Assembly (NCBI GenBank): GCA_902773415.1 | Contig: CACYEE010000173.1 | Coordinates: forward strand, 1-11,167 | DNA length: 11,167 nt | Direction: 5' to 3' | Origin: an uncultured Actinomyces sp. | Lineage (GTDB): Bacteria; Actinomycetota; Actinomycetes; Actinomycetales; Actinomycetaceae | Part shown: piece after piece, positions 1 to 7,011 of the stretch | Layout: every line of letters begins with the position of its first letter | How positions within the stretch are numbered: position 1 is the stretch's first letter | Notes under the pieces: generated by a model | What the model saw: the letters and a program-made list of their open reading frames with translations, nothing else | Told to the model about the DNA's origin: nothing | Database searches by the model: none | Program-made: the position numbers and the translations under genes

Positions 1-78
1 ATTGCGTGGAGCGCGCGCGAGGGCGGCGGCACGAAGGTTCGTCTTGAGATGCGGGTCGAGGAGTCTTCCCGTTCGTAG
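1..78 (+). CDS. C-terminal end of a PdtaS-like sensor histidine kinase (partial, 5' end outside window)
   Basis: An open frame enters at base 1 and stops at TAG 76-78, giving 25 residues that include WSAREGGGTKVRL. This resembles the last strand and glycine-rich turn of a HATPase_c domain, as at the end of PdtaS-type cytosolic histidine kinases. In mycobacteria, as I recall, pdtaS converges on whiB1; here the frame also converges on a whiB1-like gene, which strengthens the call. A kinase of this type would bind ATP with this domain, autophosphorylate and pass phosphate to an ANTAR-type response regulator. Only the tail is visible, so the sensor and dimerisation parts cannot be checked. Family call moderate; the exact orthologue is an inference from synteny. 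Confidence 0.55.
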   Translation: MAWSAREGGGTKVRLEMRVEESSRS

Positions 79-261
79 GGGCGGTTTCGTGGGCAGTGCG
101 ACGCCGGGCGCGCGCAAACGGTCGTGCGCGTGAGGCCGGTTGGGGCCTCCGGGGTGTGCGGGGGCGACGCCGGGGCGTGGCAGCCGGCGTCGTCGCTGGC
201 AAAAGCCTGGCGGAAACCGAGCGCAAACGCGGATTGTGGGCCGGGGCGGCTTGTTCGGGGC

Positions 262-299
262 GGGCAAAGGAAAACGCCCTCGGCATGTGCCGGGGCGTT
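262..299 (-). terminator. Intrinsic terminator of whiB1
   Basis: Read on the minus strand, 299 to 273 form a 12-bp GC-rich stem with one bulged base (5' AACGCCCCGGCA pairing with TGCCG-A-GGGCGTT), followed directly by TTTTCCTTT. The hairpin begins about 30 bases after the whiB1 stop. A T-rich tract lies only on the minus-strand exit side, so it should end whiB1 transcripts rather than those of the converging kinase gene. Confidence 0.7.
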
Positions 300-328
300 C
301 AGGCGAGGTCGCTTGTCTGCCGGTTCCC

Positions 329-586
329 TCAGTGCTGAAGGCTTGCGCGGCGGGCCTGCTGGTTGCGTCGGCGCATTGCGCGGCGCTCGTCTTCGGACGT
401 TCCGCCCCAGACGCCGGCGTCCTGGCCGGTTTCCAGTGCCCACTTGAGGCAGGTCTCGCAGACCTCGCATTTCCCGCACACGCTCTTGGCCTTGAGCGTC
501 TGCGCAACCGCGGGGCCTGAGCTTCCGATGGGGAAGAACAGCTCCGGATCTTCGGTCAGGCACGCTGCCTTGGAACGCCAATCCAT
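329..586 (-). CDS. whiB1: WhiB1-type iron-sulfur transcriptional regulator
   Basis: This 85-residue protein begins MDWRSKAACL and matches the WhiB1 branch of the actinobacterial Wbl family. Family members bind a [4Fe-4S] cluster, usually bind the housekeeping sigma factor, and regulate transcription; the WhiB1 cluster reacts with nitric oxide. The four cluster ligands are visible as Cys9, Cys37, Cys40 and Cys46, followed by the G-V-W-G-G turn (residues 58-62) and a basic DNA-binding tail (RRAMRRRNQQARR). An additional Cys43 turns the central motif into CxxCxxCxxC. AGGAG at 593-597, six bases before ATG 586, fixes the start. The gene diverges from ligA, converges on the kinase tail at the left edge and has its own terminator. 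I saw no convincing -35/-10 pair, but a palindrome lies upstream at 639-650. Confidence 0.93.
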   Translation of the reverse strand: MDWRSKAACLTEDPELFFPIGSSGPAVAQTLKAKSVCGKCEVCETCLKWALETGQDAGVWGGTSEDERRAMRRRNQQARRASLQH

Positions 587-638
587 GAGTTACTCCTACT
601 TGAGGTCCATGTTCCGGTTTGAGAACGGTATCAAGGTT

Positions 639-650
639 GCCAAGTTTGGC
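639..650. promoter_or_regulatory. Candidate operator: GCCAA-N2-TTGGC palindrome upstream of whiB1
   Basis: GCCAAGTTTGGC has perfect 5-bp inverted arms with a GT centre, 53 bases upstream of the whiB1 start. Position and symmetry suggest a dimeric regulator site; no regulator can be named from sequence alone. A 12-bp palindrome can arise by chance, so support is modest. Confidence 0.3.
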
Positions 651-773
651 GTGCCCGGTAAACCGAAATAAACGTGATATGCGACCAGCGTATTTGGCAA
701 GTCTCACATGAGGCGTTCTGCGTAGAGTCTTGTGTCTTCGGGGCTTTGGGGCCTCGGTGCCGGGCGGGTCGGT

Positions 774-945
774 CAGGCGGGCGTTCGGCAGCCTGGCAAA
801 GGCGCGCAACGCGGGGCGGGGCGTATCAGTGGTGTCTGACGCCACTGATACGCCCCCGCTCGCAGCTTCCTCGCTCCGGTCTCGCACGGGCAAGCTCGCA
901 CGGATCTTCCGCTTGTTCCGAGTCGTGGCAGGCGGGCGTTCGGCA
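774..945. repeat. Repeat-rich block flanked by a 17-bp direct repeat
   Basis: The sequence CAGGCGGGCGTTCGGCA occurs exactly at 774-790 and again at 929-945, bracketing hairpin copy 1 and the 865-885 segment that recurs beyond gatB. This could be a target duplication around an inserted element or a local duplication. Seventeen bases is long for a target-site duplication, so internal duplication is equally possible. The block contains no credible gene. Confidence 0.6.
818..856. repeat. Hairpin repeat copy 1 (GTATCA...TCTGA...TGATAC family)
   Basis: Arms 818-832 (GGGGCGTATCAGTGG) and 842-856 are perfect 15-bp inverted repeats; a T-G wobble and a G-C pair extend the stem to 17 bp around a five-base TCTGA loop (835-839). 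The 29-base core 823-851 has the same length, ends and loop as the core at 8540-8568. It differs at six stem positions, which form three pairs that remain pairable: A-T to G-C, A-T to T-A, and G-C to T-G. It lies 115 bases upstream of the ligA start and is not followed by a T-tract, so terminator function is not obvious. Confidence 0.85.
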
Positions 946-971
946 TGTGCCAAGATAAAGGGGTGACACAG

Positions 972-3509
972 ATGAGCTTTGACATGCCAGAACCCGCCGT
1001 TTCCGCCGCCGATCCTGCCGGTACCGGCACGCCCCCGGCCTCTCGCGCCGAGTCCGCGTCGGCCTCCCGCTCCGAAGCGGCCGCCCGCTGGAACGAGCTG
1101 GCGCCCGCGCTGCGCCAAGCGCAGCTGGCCTACCACAGCGGCGACGAGCCGACGATGACGGATGCCCGCTACGACCGCCTCGTCCACGAGCTTCGCGCGC
1201 TTGAGGCGGCCTTCCCGGAGCTGGACGTTCCAAGCTCGCCGAGCCGCGCCGTCGGCGCGTCGGCATCCGAAACCGGCTTCGCGCCCGTCGTCCACCTCGA
1301 ACGCCTCTTCTCCCTTCAGGACGTGTTTTCGCTGGAGGACCTGCGCTCCTGGCATGAAGGCCTTGGCTCTCCCGAGGTTGCCGCGGAGGCGAAGATCGAC
1401 GGCCTCGCCCTGAATCTCCGGTATGTCGGCGGGCGGCTTGTCGTTGCGGCGACGCGGGGCGACGGGCGCGTTGGCGAGGATGTCACGGCGAATGTCCTGA
1501 CGATTGCGGCAATCCCGAAGGTTCTCGAGAGCGAGGGCTGGCCGGAAGTGCTGGAGGTTCGCGGCGAGGTCTTTATCGCCACGAGGGATTTCGAGGAGAT
1601 GAACGCGAAGATCGAGGCCCGCAACCGCGAGGTCGAGGCGGAGAACGAAAAGCGGCGGGCCGAGGGCAGGAAGCCTGCGGGCCTCGAAAGGGTTTTCGCC
1701 AATCCGCGCAACGCGGCTGCCGGTTCGCTTCGCCAGAAGGATCCTGCCGTCGCCGCGAATCGCCCGTTGTCGTTCATCGCCCACGGAATCGGCGCGCTGT
1801 CGGGCGTCCCGCGCGCCACCGCCAAGCGCCTCGAAACCCAGGAGGCCGTCTACGAATGCTTTGCCGAGTGGGGGATTCCGGTTTCCCCGTACACGAAGCT
1901 GCTGTCGGGGTGGGGCGACATCGCCGATTTCATTGCCGATATCGCCGCGCGCCGCCATGAGCTGGTTCATGGCATCGACGGTGCGGTGTTCAAGGTTGCC
2001 GACCGCGCCCGCCAGACAGCCCTCGGCGCAACGAGCCGGGTGCCGCGCTGGGCCGTCGCCTACAAGTATCCGCCGGAGGAAGTCGAAACGCGCCTTCTCG
2101 ACATCCAGGTGCAGGTGGGGCGCACGGGCCGGGTCACGCCGTTCGCTGTCATGGAACCGGTGGAGGTGCAAGGTTCGGTCGTCTCGCGCGCCACGCTCCA
2201 CAACCCGGAGGAGGTCGAGCACAAGGGCGTGCTCGTCGGGGATATCGTCGTGATCCGAAAGGCGGGCGACGTCATTCCCGAAGTCCTCGGCCCGGTGCGC
2301 GCCGCGCGCGACGGCTCCGAGCATGCATGGACGATGCCGAAGCGCTGCCCGAGCTGCGGGGGCGAGGTGCGGGCCTCGAAGGAGGGCGACGTCGACCTGC
2401 GCTGCCAGAACACGCGCTCGTGTCCGGCCCAGCTCGCGGCCCGCGTCGCCCACATCGGTTCGCGCGGGGCGCTCGACGTCGAGGCTCTTGGCGAGGAGAC
2501 CGCCTTGTGGCTGACCGATCCCGAGCACAGCCGGCGCGAAGCGCTTATGGCGCTCGCCACGGGCCACCGGCTGTGGTTCGAGAATCCCGACTATCCGGGG
2601 GAAAAGGGGGAGGAGCCCCGCTGGGTCGCCGTCTCCGCTTCGCGCGAGCGCCTGGCCGAGGCGGGCGCGGTCGACGAGGATGGCGCCATCGTCGATTCCG
2701 AGCATGTCCTCCCGCTCGAATTGCAGGCCGAGCTTGGCATTCCCGAGCCGCAAAGGCCTGTTCTCGACACCGAGGCGAGATTGTTTGCCTTGACGGCCGA
2801 GGCGGCGCGCGAGGTGCGAACCTGGCAGGAGGTGCGTGAAGGCGGGCGGCTCACGGGCGATTGGCGCCATGCGCGAGCCGCGTGGTCGATGCCGGACTGG
2901 AAGGTCTACAAGACGAAGGAGAACAAGGTCGTTCCCTCCCAGCCGGGCAAGACGCTCCAGACGGTTCTTGCCGAGCTCGAGGCGGCGAAGGGCAAGGAGC
3001 TGTGGCGCAAGATCGTCGCCCTGTCGATTCGCCACGTCGGCCCGACTGCGGCGCGTTCGATTGCCGCAGCCTATCCGCGGCTTGCCGATGCGCGCGCGGC
3101 GAGCCTTGAGGAGCTTTCGCAAATCGAGGGCGTGGGCGAAATCATCGCGAAGTCGTTCCTGGACTGGTTCGCGGTGCCCTGGCACACGGACATCGTCGAG
3201 AGCTGGGAGGCGTCAGGGGTCTCCTTCGCCGACGCCGCGCCCGGGCCTGGCGGCGGGGTTGCCCAGACCCTGGCCGGCATGACCATCGTCGCCACGGGTT
3301 CGCTTGAGGGCTACACGCGCGATTCGGTCAAGGAAGCGATCGTGTCTCACGGCGGCAAGGCGGCCGGTTCGGTGTCGAAACGGACGACCGCCGTGGTCGT
3401 CGGCGAAAAAGCCGGCTCGAAGGCCGCGAAGGCCGAAGCCCTGGGCATTCCGATGCTCGACGTCGGCCAGTTCAACGAGCTTTTGCGCACCGGCGAGCTT
3501 CCGGCCTGA
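972..3509 (+). CDS. ligA: NAD(+)-dependent DNA ligase LigA
   Basis: This protein seals nicks in double-stranded DNA during replication and repair, using NAD+ to adenylate its active-site lysine. From ATG 972 it has 845 residues. Visible in order: a helical Ia-type NMN-binding region (about 40-95, with YHSGDEPTMTDARYD), adenylation motif AKIDGLALNLRY with Lys141, the RGE motif near 197-199, an OB-fold region, a zinc finger with Cys459, Cys462, Cys478 and Cys484, helix-hairpin-helix segments, and a C-terminal BRCT domain (about 762-845). About 150 residues (roughly 514-666) interrupt the helix-hairpin-helix part, making it much longer than the usual about 670; I recall similar insertions in Bifidobacterium and Actinomyces ligases. 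An in-frame ATG at 945 exists, but AAAGGGG at 957-963 sits eight bases before 972, favouring 972. Product call is firm; the start is fairly firm. Confidence 0.96.
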   Translation: MSFDMPEPAVSAADPAGTGTPPASRAESASASRSEAAARWNELAPALRQAQLAYHSGDEPTMTDARYDRLVHELRALEAAFPELDVPSSPSRAVGASASETGFAPVVHLERLFSLQDVFSLEDLRSWHEGLGSPEVAAEAKIDGLALNLRYVGGRLVVAATRGDGRVGEDVTANVLTIAAIPKVLESEGWPEVLEVRGEVFIATRDFEEMNAKIEARNREVEAENEKRRAEGRKPAGLERVFANPRNAAAGSLRQKDPAVAANRPLSFIAHGIGALSGVPRATAKRLETQEAVYECFAEWGIPVSPYTKLLSGWGDIADFIADIAARRHELVHGIDGAVFKVADRARQTALGATSRVPRWAVAYKYPPEEVETRLLDIQVQVGRTGRVTPFAVMEPVEVQGSVVSRATLHNPEEVEHKGVLVGDIVVIRKAGDVIPEVLGPVRAARDGSEHAWTMPKRCPSCGGEVRASKEGDVDLRCQNTRSCPAQLAARVAHIGSRGALDVEALGEETALWLTDPEHSRREALMALATGHRLWFENPDYPGEKGEEPRWVAVSASRERLAEAGAVDEDGAIVDSEHVLPLELQAELGIPEPQRPVLDTEARLFALTAEAAREVRTWQEVREGGRLTGDWRHARAAWSMPDWKVYKTKENKVVPSQPGKTLQTVLAELEAAKGKELWRKIVALSIRHVGPTAARSIAAAYPRLADARAASLEELSQIEGVGEIIAKSFLDWFAVPWHTDIVESWEASGVSFADAAPGPGGGVAQTLAGMTIVATGSLEGYTRDSVKEAIVSHGGKAAGSVSKRTTAVVVGEKAGSKAAKAEALGIPMLDVGQFNELLRTGELPA

Positions 3510-3520
3510 ACCGGCTTTGC

Positions 3521-3561
3521 GCCCGGCTGTCCCGGCTTCCGGGCGGCCGGGCCTGGCCCGG
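3521..3561. terminator. Possible bidirectional terminator between ligA and the phospholipase D-family gene
   Basis: The 60 bases between the convergent genes are packed with inverted repeats: GCCCGG 3521-3526 with CCGGGC 3539-3544, and CCGGGCC 3547-3553 with GGCCCGG 3555-3561. There is no T-tract on either side, so factor-independent termination is uncertain; position is the main argument. Confidence 0.35.
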
Positions 3562-3569
3562 ATGCCGTG

Positions 3570-4826
3570 TCAGAGCAGCGGAGCGAGGGGGCGCAGCAGC
3601 TCTTCGGTGAATTTCGCGGTGGCCGAGCGCTTGTCCCAGTCCTCGAGCGTGAGTTCGTGGCAGTTCTCGAGGTCGACGCGGTAGATCTGTTCCATTGCGA
3701 GAGCGAATTCGTCGTCGAACACCTCGAGGTTGATCTCGAAGTTTCCGCGCATGGAAAGCCGGTCGATGTTCGCGGTTCCGACGGTGGCCCACTTCCCGTC
3801 GATGGTCATCGTCTTGGCGTGGACCATCGCTTCCTCGTACAGGTAGAGGCGCACGCCTGCGGACAGGAGCGTGTGGTAGTGGGGACGCGAAACCCAGTCC
3901 ACGTAGATGTGGTTCGAGTATTCGGGCACGAGGACGCGCACGTCCGCTCCCCGCCCGGCGGCGGCGATGAGGGCCGAGACCATCGCGTCGTCGGGAATGA
4001 AGTAGGCCATCGTGATCCAGGCGCGTTCGGTGGCGCGCGAGAGGGCGTCGAGGTAGGTGGAGCGGATGGGGTAGACGTCTTGGGAAGGCGTGTTGGTGAC
4101 GGTGCGAACGCGGGCGTTCCAGTCCTGGGAACCGGAGATGTCGAGTTCGGGCGCCTTTCCGCGCCGGTAGGAGTTCCACATCGTGACGAAGGCCTGCTCG
4201 AGGCTCCATGTGGCGGGGCCGTCGATGCGCACGTGGGTGTCGCGCCAGTGTTCGGCGTACAGGTCGCCGATGTTGTAGCCGCCTACGTAGCCGATGCGTC
4301 CGTCGATGGCGAGGATCTTGCGGTGGTCGCGGCCCCTGTCGCGGGCGCGGCGGGTGAGCACTCCGGGGCGTACGAAGGGGAATTGGGTGGCCCAGACGTT
4401 TTCGGCCTTGCGGAAGTGGCGGAATCGCGGGTCCTGGTTGGCGTTTCCCCACGTGTCGAAGATGAGATGGACTTTCACTCCGCGCTGCCCTGCTTCGATA
4501 AGAGCGGAGCGGAAACGGTTGCCGGTGGCGTCGTTCTTGACGATGAACCATTCGAAGAAGATGCGCTCGCGGGCGGCGGCGATGTCGTCGAGCATGTCGT
4601 CGTAGAGGTCCTGGCCGTAGGTGTACAGGCGCATGGCGTCGTCTGCGACGTCGACGTAGAGGGGCGGCAGGTGCGGAAAGCGCCCGCTTTGGGGCCTGCG
4701 CCGCTTTCGTTCGTTGTCGATGGCGACGACGGCGGAGACGGCGGTGGCCTGGGCGGCGACGAGACCGGCAGCCGAGTATTTCGCGAGTGTCCAGAAGTCG
4801 TGTGCGGTCGGCTTGCGCGGCGTCAT
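3570..4826 (-). CDS. Membrane-anchored phospholipase D-family protein (cardiolipin synthase-like)
   Basis: The 418-residue product has two complete HKD motifs: HRKILAID (His168, Lys170, Asp175) and HAKTMTID (His336, Lys338, Asp343), each followed by a G-G-Y-N or G-T-A-N-I-D turn. This is the signature of two-domain phospholipase D enzymes, in which the motifs form one active site. Bacterial proteins of this type usually act as cardiolipin synthases, moving a phosphatidyl group between phosphatidylglycerol molecules at the membrane. One hydrophobic segment (about 15-36) precedes a basic stretch (RKRRR, about 40-44), consistent with an N-terminal membrane anchor. Classical cardiolipin synthases often have two such helices, so another PLD-family phosphodiesterase is possible. 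The start at 4826 is preceded by GGGA six bases upstream; TAGACT at 4865-4860 (minus) could be a -10 element. The gene is convergent with ligA and probably monocistronic. Confidence 0.88.
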   Translation of the reverse strand: MTPRKPTAHDFWTLAKYSAAGLVAAQATAVSAVVAIDNERKRRRPQSGRFPHLPPLYVDVADDAMRLYTYGQDLYDDMLDDIAAARERIFFEWFIVKNDATGNRFRSALIEAGQRGVKVHLIFDTWGNANQDPRFRHFRKAENVWATQFPFVRPGVLTRRARDRGRDHRKILAIDGRIGYVGGYNIGDLYAEHWRDTHVRIDGPATWSLEQAFVTMWNSYRRGKAPELDISGSQDWNARVRTVTNTPSQDVYPIRSTYLDALSRATERAWITMAYFIPDDAMVSALIAAAGRGADVRVLVPEYSNHIYVDWVSRPHYHTLLSAGVRLYLYEEAMVHAKTMTIDGKWATVGTANIDRLSMRGNFEINLEVFDDEFALAMEQIYRVDLENCHELTLEDWDKRSATAKFTEELLRPLAPLL

Positions 4827-5189
4827 GGCATTCCCTTTCGTTTTCTGCCTGCGTTAGCGAGTCTAGCCCATCGTGAGCGTGCGGGATTGGGACGGTTGGC
4901 GTGTTTTTCCTTTCTGTCGCGGGGCGACGCTGGCTGGGCGTGCCGGTTGCGCCATGCCGTGCGGCGCGTGCGCTTGGGTTTCGGTTGCGTGGGTGTTCTG
5001 GTTGCGCGGGTTTCGGACATGCGCGCAGCTGCCGTGTCCGCCACGCCGTTGCGCGAGGGGAGTTGGCGAGCTGTTGCGCTGCGCGAGTTCGCGCGGTGGC
5101 GCGCGACGCGATTCGGCACGTCGGGTGGCGCGCGCCACATGGAGGGCCGGCAATTCGCGGTGGGAGCGAAAACACGTAGAATCGGGGAC
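4827..5189. other. Divergent intergenic region between the PLD-family gene and gatC
   Basis: These 363 bases hold no gene I can support, although open frames run through them because of the base composition. The plus strand is rich in G and T, with C-poor runs around 4880-5010. Regulatory content is a possible minus-strand -10 at 4865-4860, a 14-bp palindrome at 5125-5138 and the gatC promoter at 5177-5182. GGTGGCGCGCG occurs twice, at 5095-5105 and 5124-5134, the second inside the palindrome. Confidence 0.6.
5125..5138. promoter_or_regulatory. Perfect 14-bp palindrome upstream of gatC
   Basis: GTGGCGCGCGCCAC equals its own reverse complement and is centred about 58 bases upstream of the predicted gatC transcription start. 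The place suits an activator or repressor site. Its first part repeats a direct copy 29 bases upstream (5095-5105). High-GC sequence makes CG-rich palindromes commoner, so this remains a candidate. Confidence 0.35.
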
Positions 5190-5190
5190 A
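5177..5190 (+). promoter_or_regulatory. Leaderless promoter of the gatCAB operon (-10 TAGAAT)
   Basis: TAGAAT at 5177-5182 fits the actinobacterial -10 consensus TAnnnT. Seven bases separate it from ATG 5190, so transcription would begin at or beside the A of the start codon, giving an mRNA with no 5' leader. The GGGG at 5184-5187 is too close to the ATG to act as a normal ribosome binding site. The -35 region (about 5154-5159, TTCGCG) is weak. The same TAGAATCGG...ACATG arrangement recurs at 9401-9415. Confidence 0.6.
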
Positions 5191-5486
5191 TGTCGTCATT
5201 TTCAACCGACGAGGTCGCCCGCGTGGCGGCGCTCGCACGCATTGCCCTGACGGATGAGGAGATCGAGCGCCTGGCCGGCGAGCTCGACGTCATCGCCTCC
5301 GCCGTCGCGAAAGTCTCCGAGGTTGCCGGCCCGGACATCCCGGCAACGAGCCACCCGATTCCCCTTGCGAACGTTCTTCGCAAGGACGAGGTCGTCGAGG
5401 GTCTGGACCGCGACGAGCTTCTGGCCGCCGCTCCGGCCGAAGAGGACGGAAAGTTCCTCGTTCCGCAGATTCTGGGAGAGGAGTGA
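5190..5486 (+). CDS. gatC: Glutamyl/aspartyl-tRNA amidotransferase subunit C
   Basis: This 98-residue protein is the small subunit of the GatCAB amidotransferase. GatC wraps around GatA and GatB to stabilise the complex, which turns Glu-tRNA(Gln) into Gln-tRNA(Gln) and, in many bacteria, Asp-tRNA(Asn) into Asn-tRNA(Asn). The N-terminus STDEVARVAALARIALTDEE is the typical GatC helix (family pattern V..lA.LARl.l.eeE). The C-terminal half has LRKDEVVEGLDRDELLAAAP, the family's (L)R.D.v...l.re..l..aP motif. Length matches the usual 95-100 residues. ATG 5190 is chosen because the family N-terminus starts there and the promoter just precedes it; the open frame continues upstream without a family match. 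First gene of the operon, one base before gatA. Confidence 0.94.
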   Translation: MSSFSTDEVARVAALARIALTDEEIERLAGELDVIASAVAKVSEVAGPDIPATSHPIPLANVLRKDEVVEGLDRDELLAAAPAEEDGKFLVPQILGEE

Positions 5487-5487
5487 C

Positions 5488-7011
5488 ATGAACGAACTGC
5501 TTGCGAAGTCCGCGCTTGAACTTGCGGACATGCTCGCGGCCGGCGAGGTCACCTCTGTCGAGCTGACCGAGGCCTGCCTCGAACGCATCGAGAAGGTCGA
5601 CGGAAAGGTTCGTGCCTTCCTCTTCGTCGACGCCGAGGGCGCGCTCGAGACCGCGCGCGAGGTCGACGCCAGGCGTGCCGCGGGCGAGAAGCTGCACCGC
5701 CTGGCCGGCGTGCCGATTGCGATCAAGGACAATATCGTCGTGCGCGGAAAGCCGACCACCTGCGCCTCGAAGATCCTCGAAGGCTGGCTGCCGCCGTATG
5801 ACGCCACGGTCATTACGAAGATCAAGGAAGCCGGCCTGCCGATTCTCGGCAAGACGAACATGGACGAGTTCGCCATGGGCTCCTCCACCGAGCATTCGGC
5901 CTACCAGACCACCCGCAATCCGTGGGATCTCGAGAGGATTCCCGGCGGCTCGGGCGGCGGCTCGGCCGCGGCCGTCGGCGCCTTCATGGCTCCGCTCGCC
6001 CTCGGCTCGGATACGGGCGGCTCGATTCGCCAGCCTGCATCGGTCACGGGCACCGTCGGCGCGAAGCCGACCTATGGTACCGTTTCGCGTTACGGCCTCG
6101 TCGCGATGGCGTCCTCCCTCGACCAGATCGGCCCCGTCGCCCGCACCGTCGCCGACGCCGCCGCGCTCCAGGAACTCATCGGCGGCCATGACCGTTTCGA
6201 TTCGACCTCGCTCGACGAACCCGTGCCGGCGCTGGCCCGGGCCGTCGCATCCGTCTCCGACGCAGCCGCAAAGCCGCTGGCCGGAAAGAGAATCGGCGTC
6301 ATCGAAGAAATCGCCGGAGGCGAAGGCTTCCAAGCCGGCGTCGTCGCCCAGTTCGACAAGGCCCTGGACGCCCTCGAAAAGCTCGGCGCGGAAATCGTGC
6401 GCGTCTCCTGCCCTTCGATGGACTACGCGCTCGGCGCCTACTATCTCATCATGCCGGCCGAGGTATCCTCGAACCTGGCCCGCTTCGACGGAATGCGCTA
6501 CGGCATCCGCGTCGAACCGAAGGAAGGTCCCGTGACGGCCGAAACCGTCATGGCCGCAACCCGCGAGGCCGGCTTCGGCGACGAGGTCAAACGTCGCATC
6601 ATCCTCGGCACGCACGTGCTCTCGGCCGGCTACTACGACGCCTACTACGGCAACGCGCAGAAGGTACGCACCCTCGTTCAGGAGGATTTCGCGCAGGCCT
6701 TCGCGAAGGCCGACGTTCTCGTTTCGCCGACGGCCCCCACCACGGCCTTCAAGTTCGGGGAAAAGACGGACAATCCGATGGAGATGTACTTGAACGACGT
6801 CGCCACGATTCCGGCGAATCTCGCCGGCATCCCCGGCATCTCGATCCCGGTGGGCGTAGCCGCCGAAGACGGCATGCCCGTCGGATTCCAGATACTGGCG
6901 CCCGCGCGCGCCGACCAGGCCATGTACGAAGTGGCCGGAGCGCTCGAAGCGGGACTCGGTGAACCGCTCGCCTCGCGCTGCCCGGCCGCCGATTGGAAGG
7001 AGAGCGAGTGA
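5488..7011 (+). CDS. gatA: Glutamyl/aspartyl-tRNA amidotransferase subunit A
   Basis: The 507-residue product is the glutaminase subunit of GatCAB: it hydrolyses glutamine and sends ammonia through a channel to the kinase/transamidase site in GatB. The amidase-signature catalytic triad is visible as Lys80 (VPIAIKDN), cis-Ser155 (PGGSGGGSAAAVGA) and nucleophile Ser179 (GSDTGGSIRQPAS), with the same 24-residue spacing between serines as in well-studied GatA proteins. The usual GGSSGG is GGSGGG here, a variant I recall as common in actinobacterial GatA. ATG 5488 is one base after the gatC stop, with GGGAGAGGAG just upstream, so the pair is translationally coupled. The stop shares its A with the gatB start at 7011. 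Length is normal and no residue looks damaged. Confidence 0.96.
   Translation: MNELLAKSALELADMLAAGEVTSVELTEACLERIEKVDGKVRAFLFVDAEGALETAREVDARRAAGEKLHRLAGVPIAIKDNIVVRGKPTTCASKILEGWLPPYDATVITKIKEAGLPILGKTNMDEFAMGSSTEHSAYQTTRNPWDLERIPGGSGGGSAAAVGAFMAPLALGSDTGGSIRQPASVTGTVGAKPTYGTVSRYGLVAMASSLDQIGPVARTVADAAALQELIGGHDRFDSTSLDEPVPALARAVASVSDAAAKPLAGKRIGVIEEIAGGEGFQAGVVAQFDKALDALEKLGAEIVRVSCPSMDYALGAYYLIMPAEVSSNLARFDGMRYGIRVEPKEGPVTAETVMAATREAGFGDEVKRRIILGTHVLSAGYYDAYYGNAQKVRTLVQEDFAQAFAKADVLVSPTAPTTAFKFGEKTDNPMEMYLNDVATIPANLAGIPGISIPVGVAAEDGMPVGFQILAPARADQAMYEVAGALEAGLGEPLASRCPAADWKESE

Larger units (their letters stand above)
587..971. other. Divergent intergenic region between whiB1 and ligA
   Basis: No coding frame here is convincing. 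The whiB1-proximal part (587-720) is lower in GC than the rest and should hold the whiB1 promoter. From 774 to 945 lies a GC-rich block with a long hairpin (818-856), a 21-bp segment (865-885) found again at 8873-8893, and a 17-bp direct repeat at its two ends. The ligA ribosome binding site is at 957-963. No clear ligA promoter was recognised. Confidence 0.6.

Noticed and set aside
96..520. Short plus-strand frames around and opposite whiB1
   Set aside because: They are Arg/Gly-rich shadows; the minus-strand WhiB1 frame has the cluster cysteines and a good ribosome binding site.
945..971. ATG 945 as the ligA start
   Set aside because: It lies at the end of the 17-bp repeat and has no ribosome binding site, whereas AAAGGGG is well placed for ATG 972.
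3567..5189. Long open extension upstream of gatC in the same frame
   Set aside because: It is antisense to the phospholipase D-family gene with its two HKD motifs, and GatC proteins begin at the equivalent of 5190.
3472..5238. 588-codon minus-strand frame overlapping the phospholipase D-family gene
   Set aside because: Arg/Pro/His-rich shadow in another frame of the same strand; it has no motif, while the 3570-4826 frame has complete active-site motifs.
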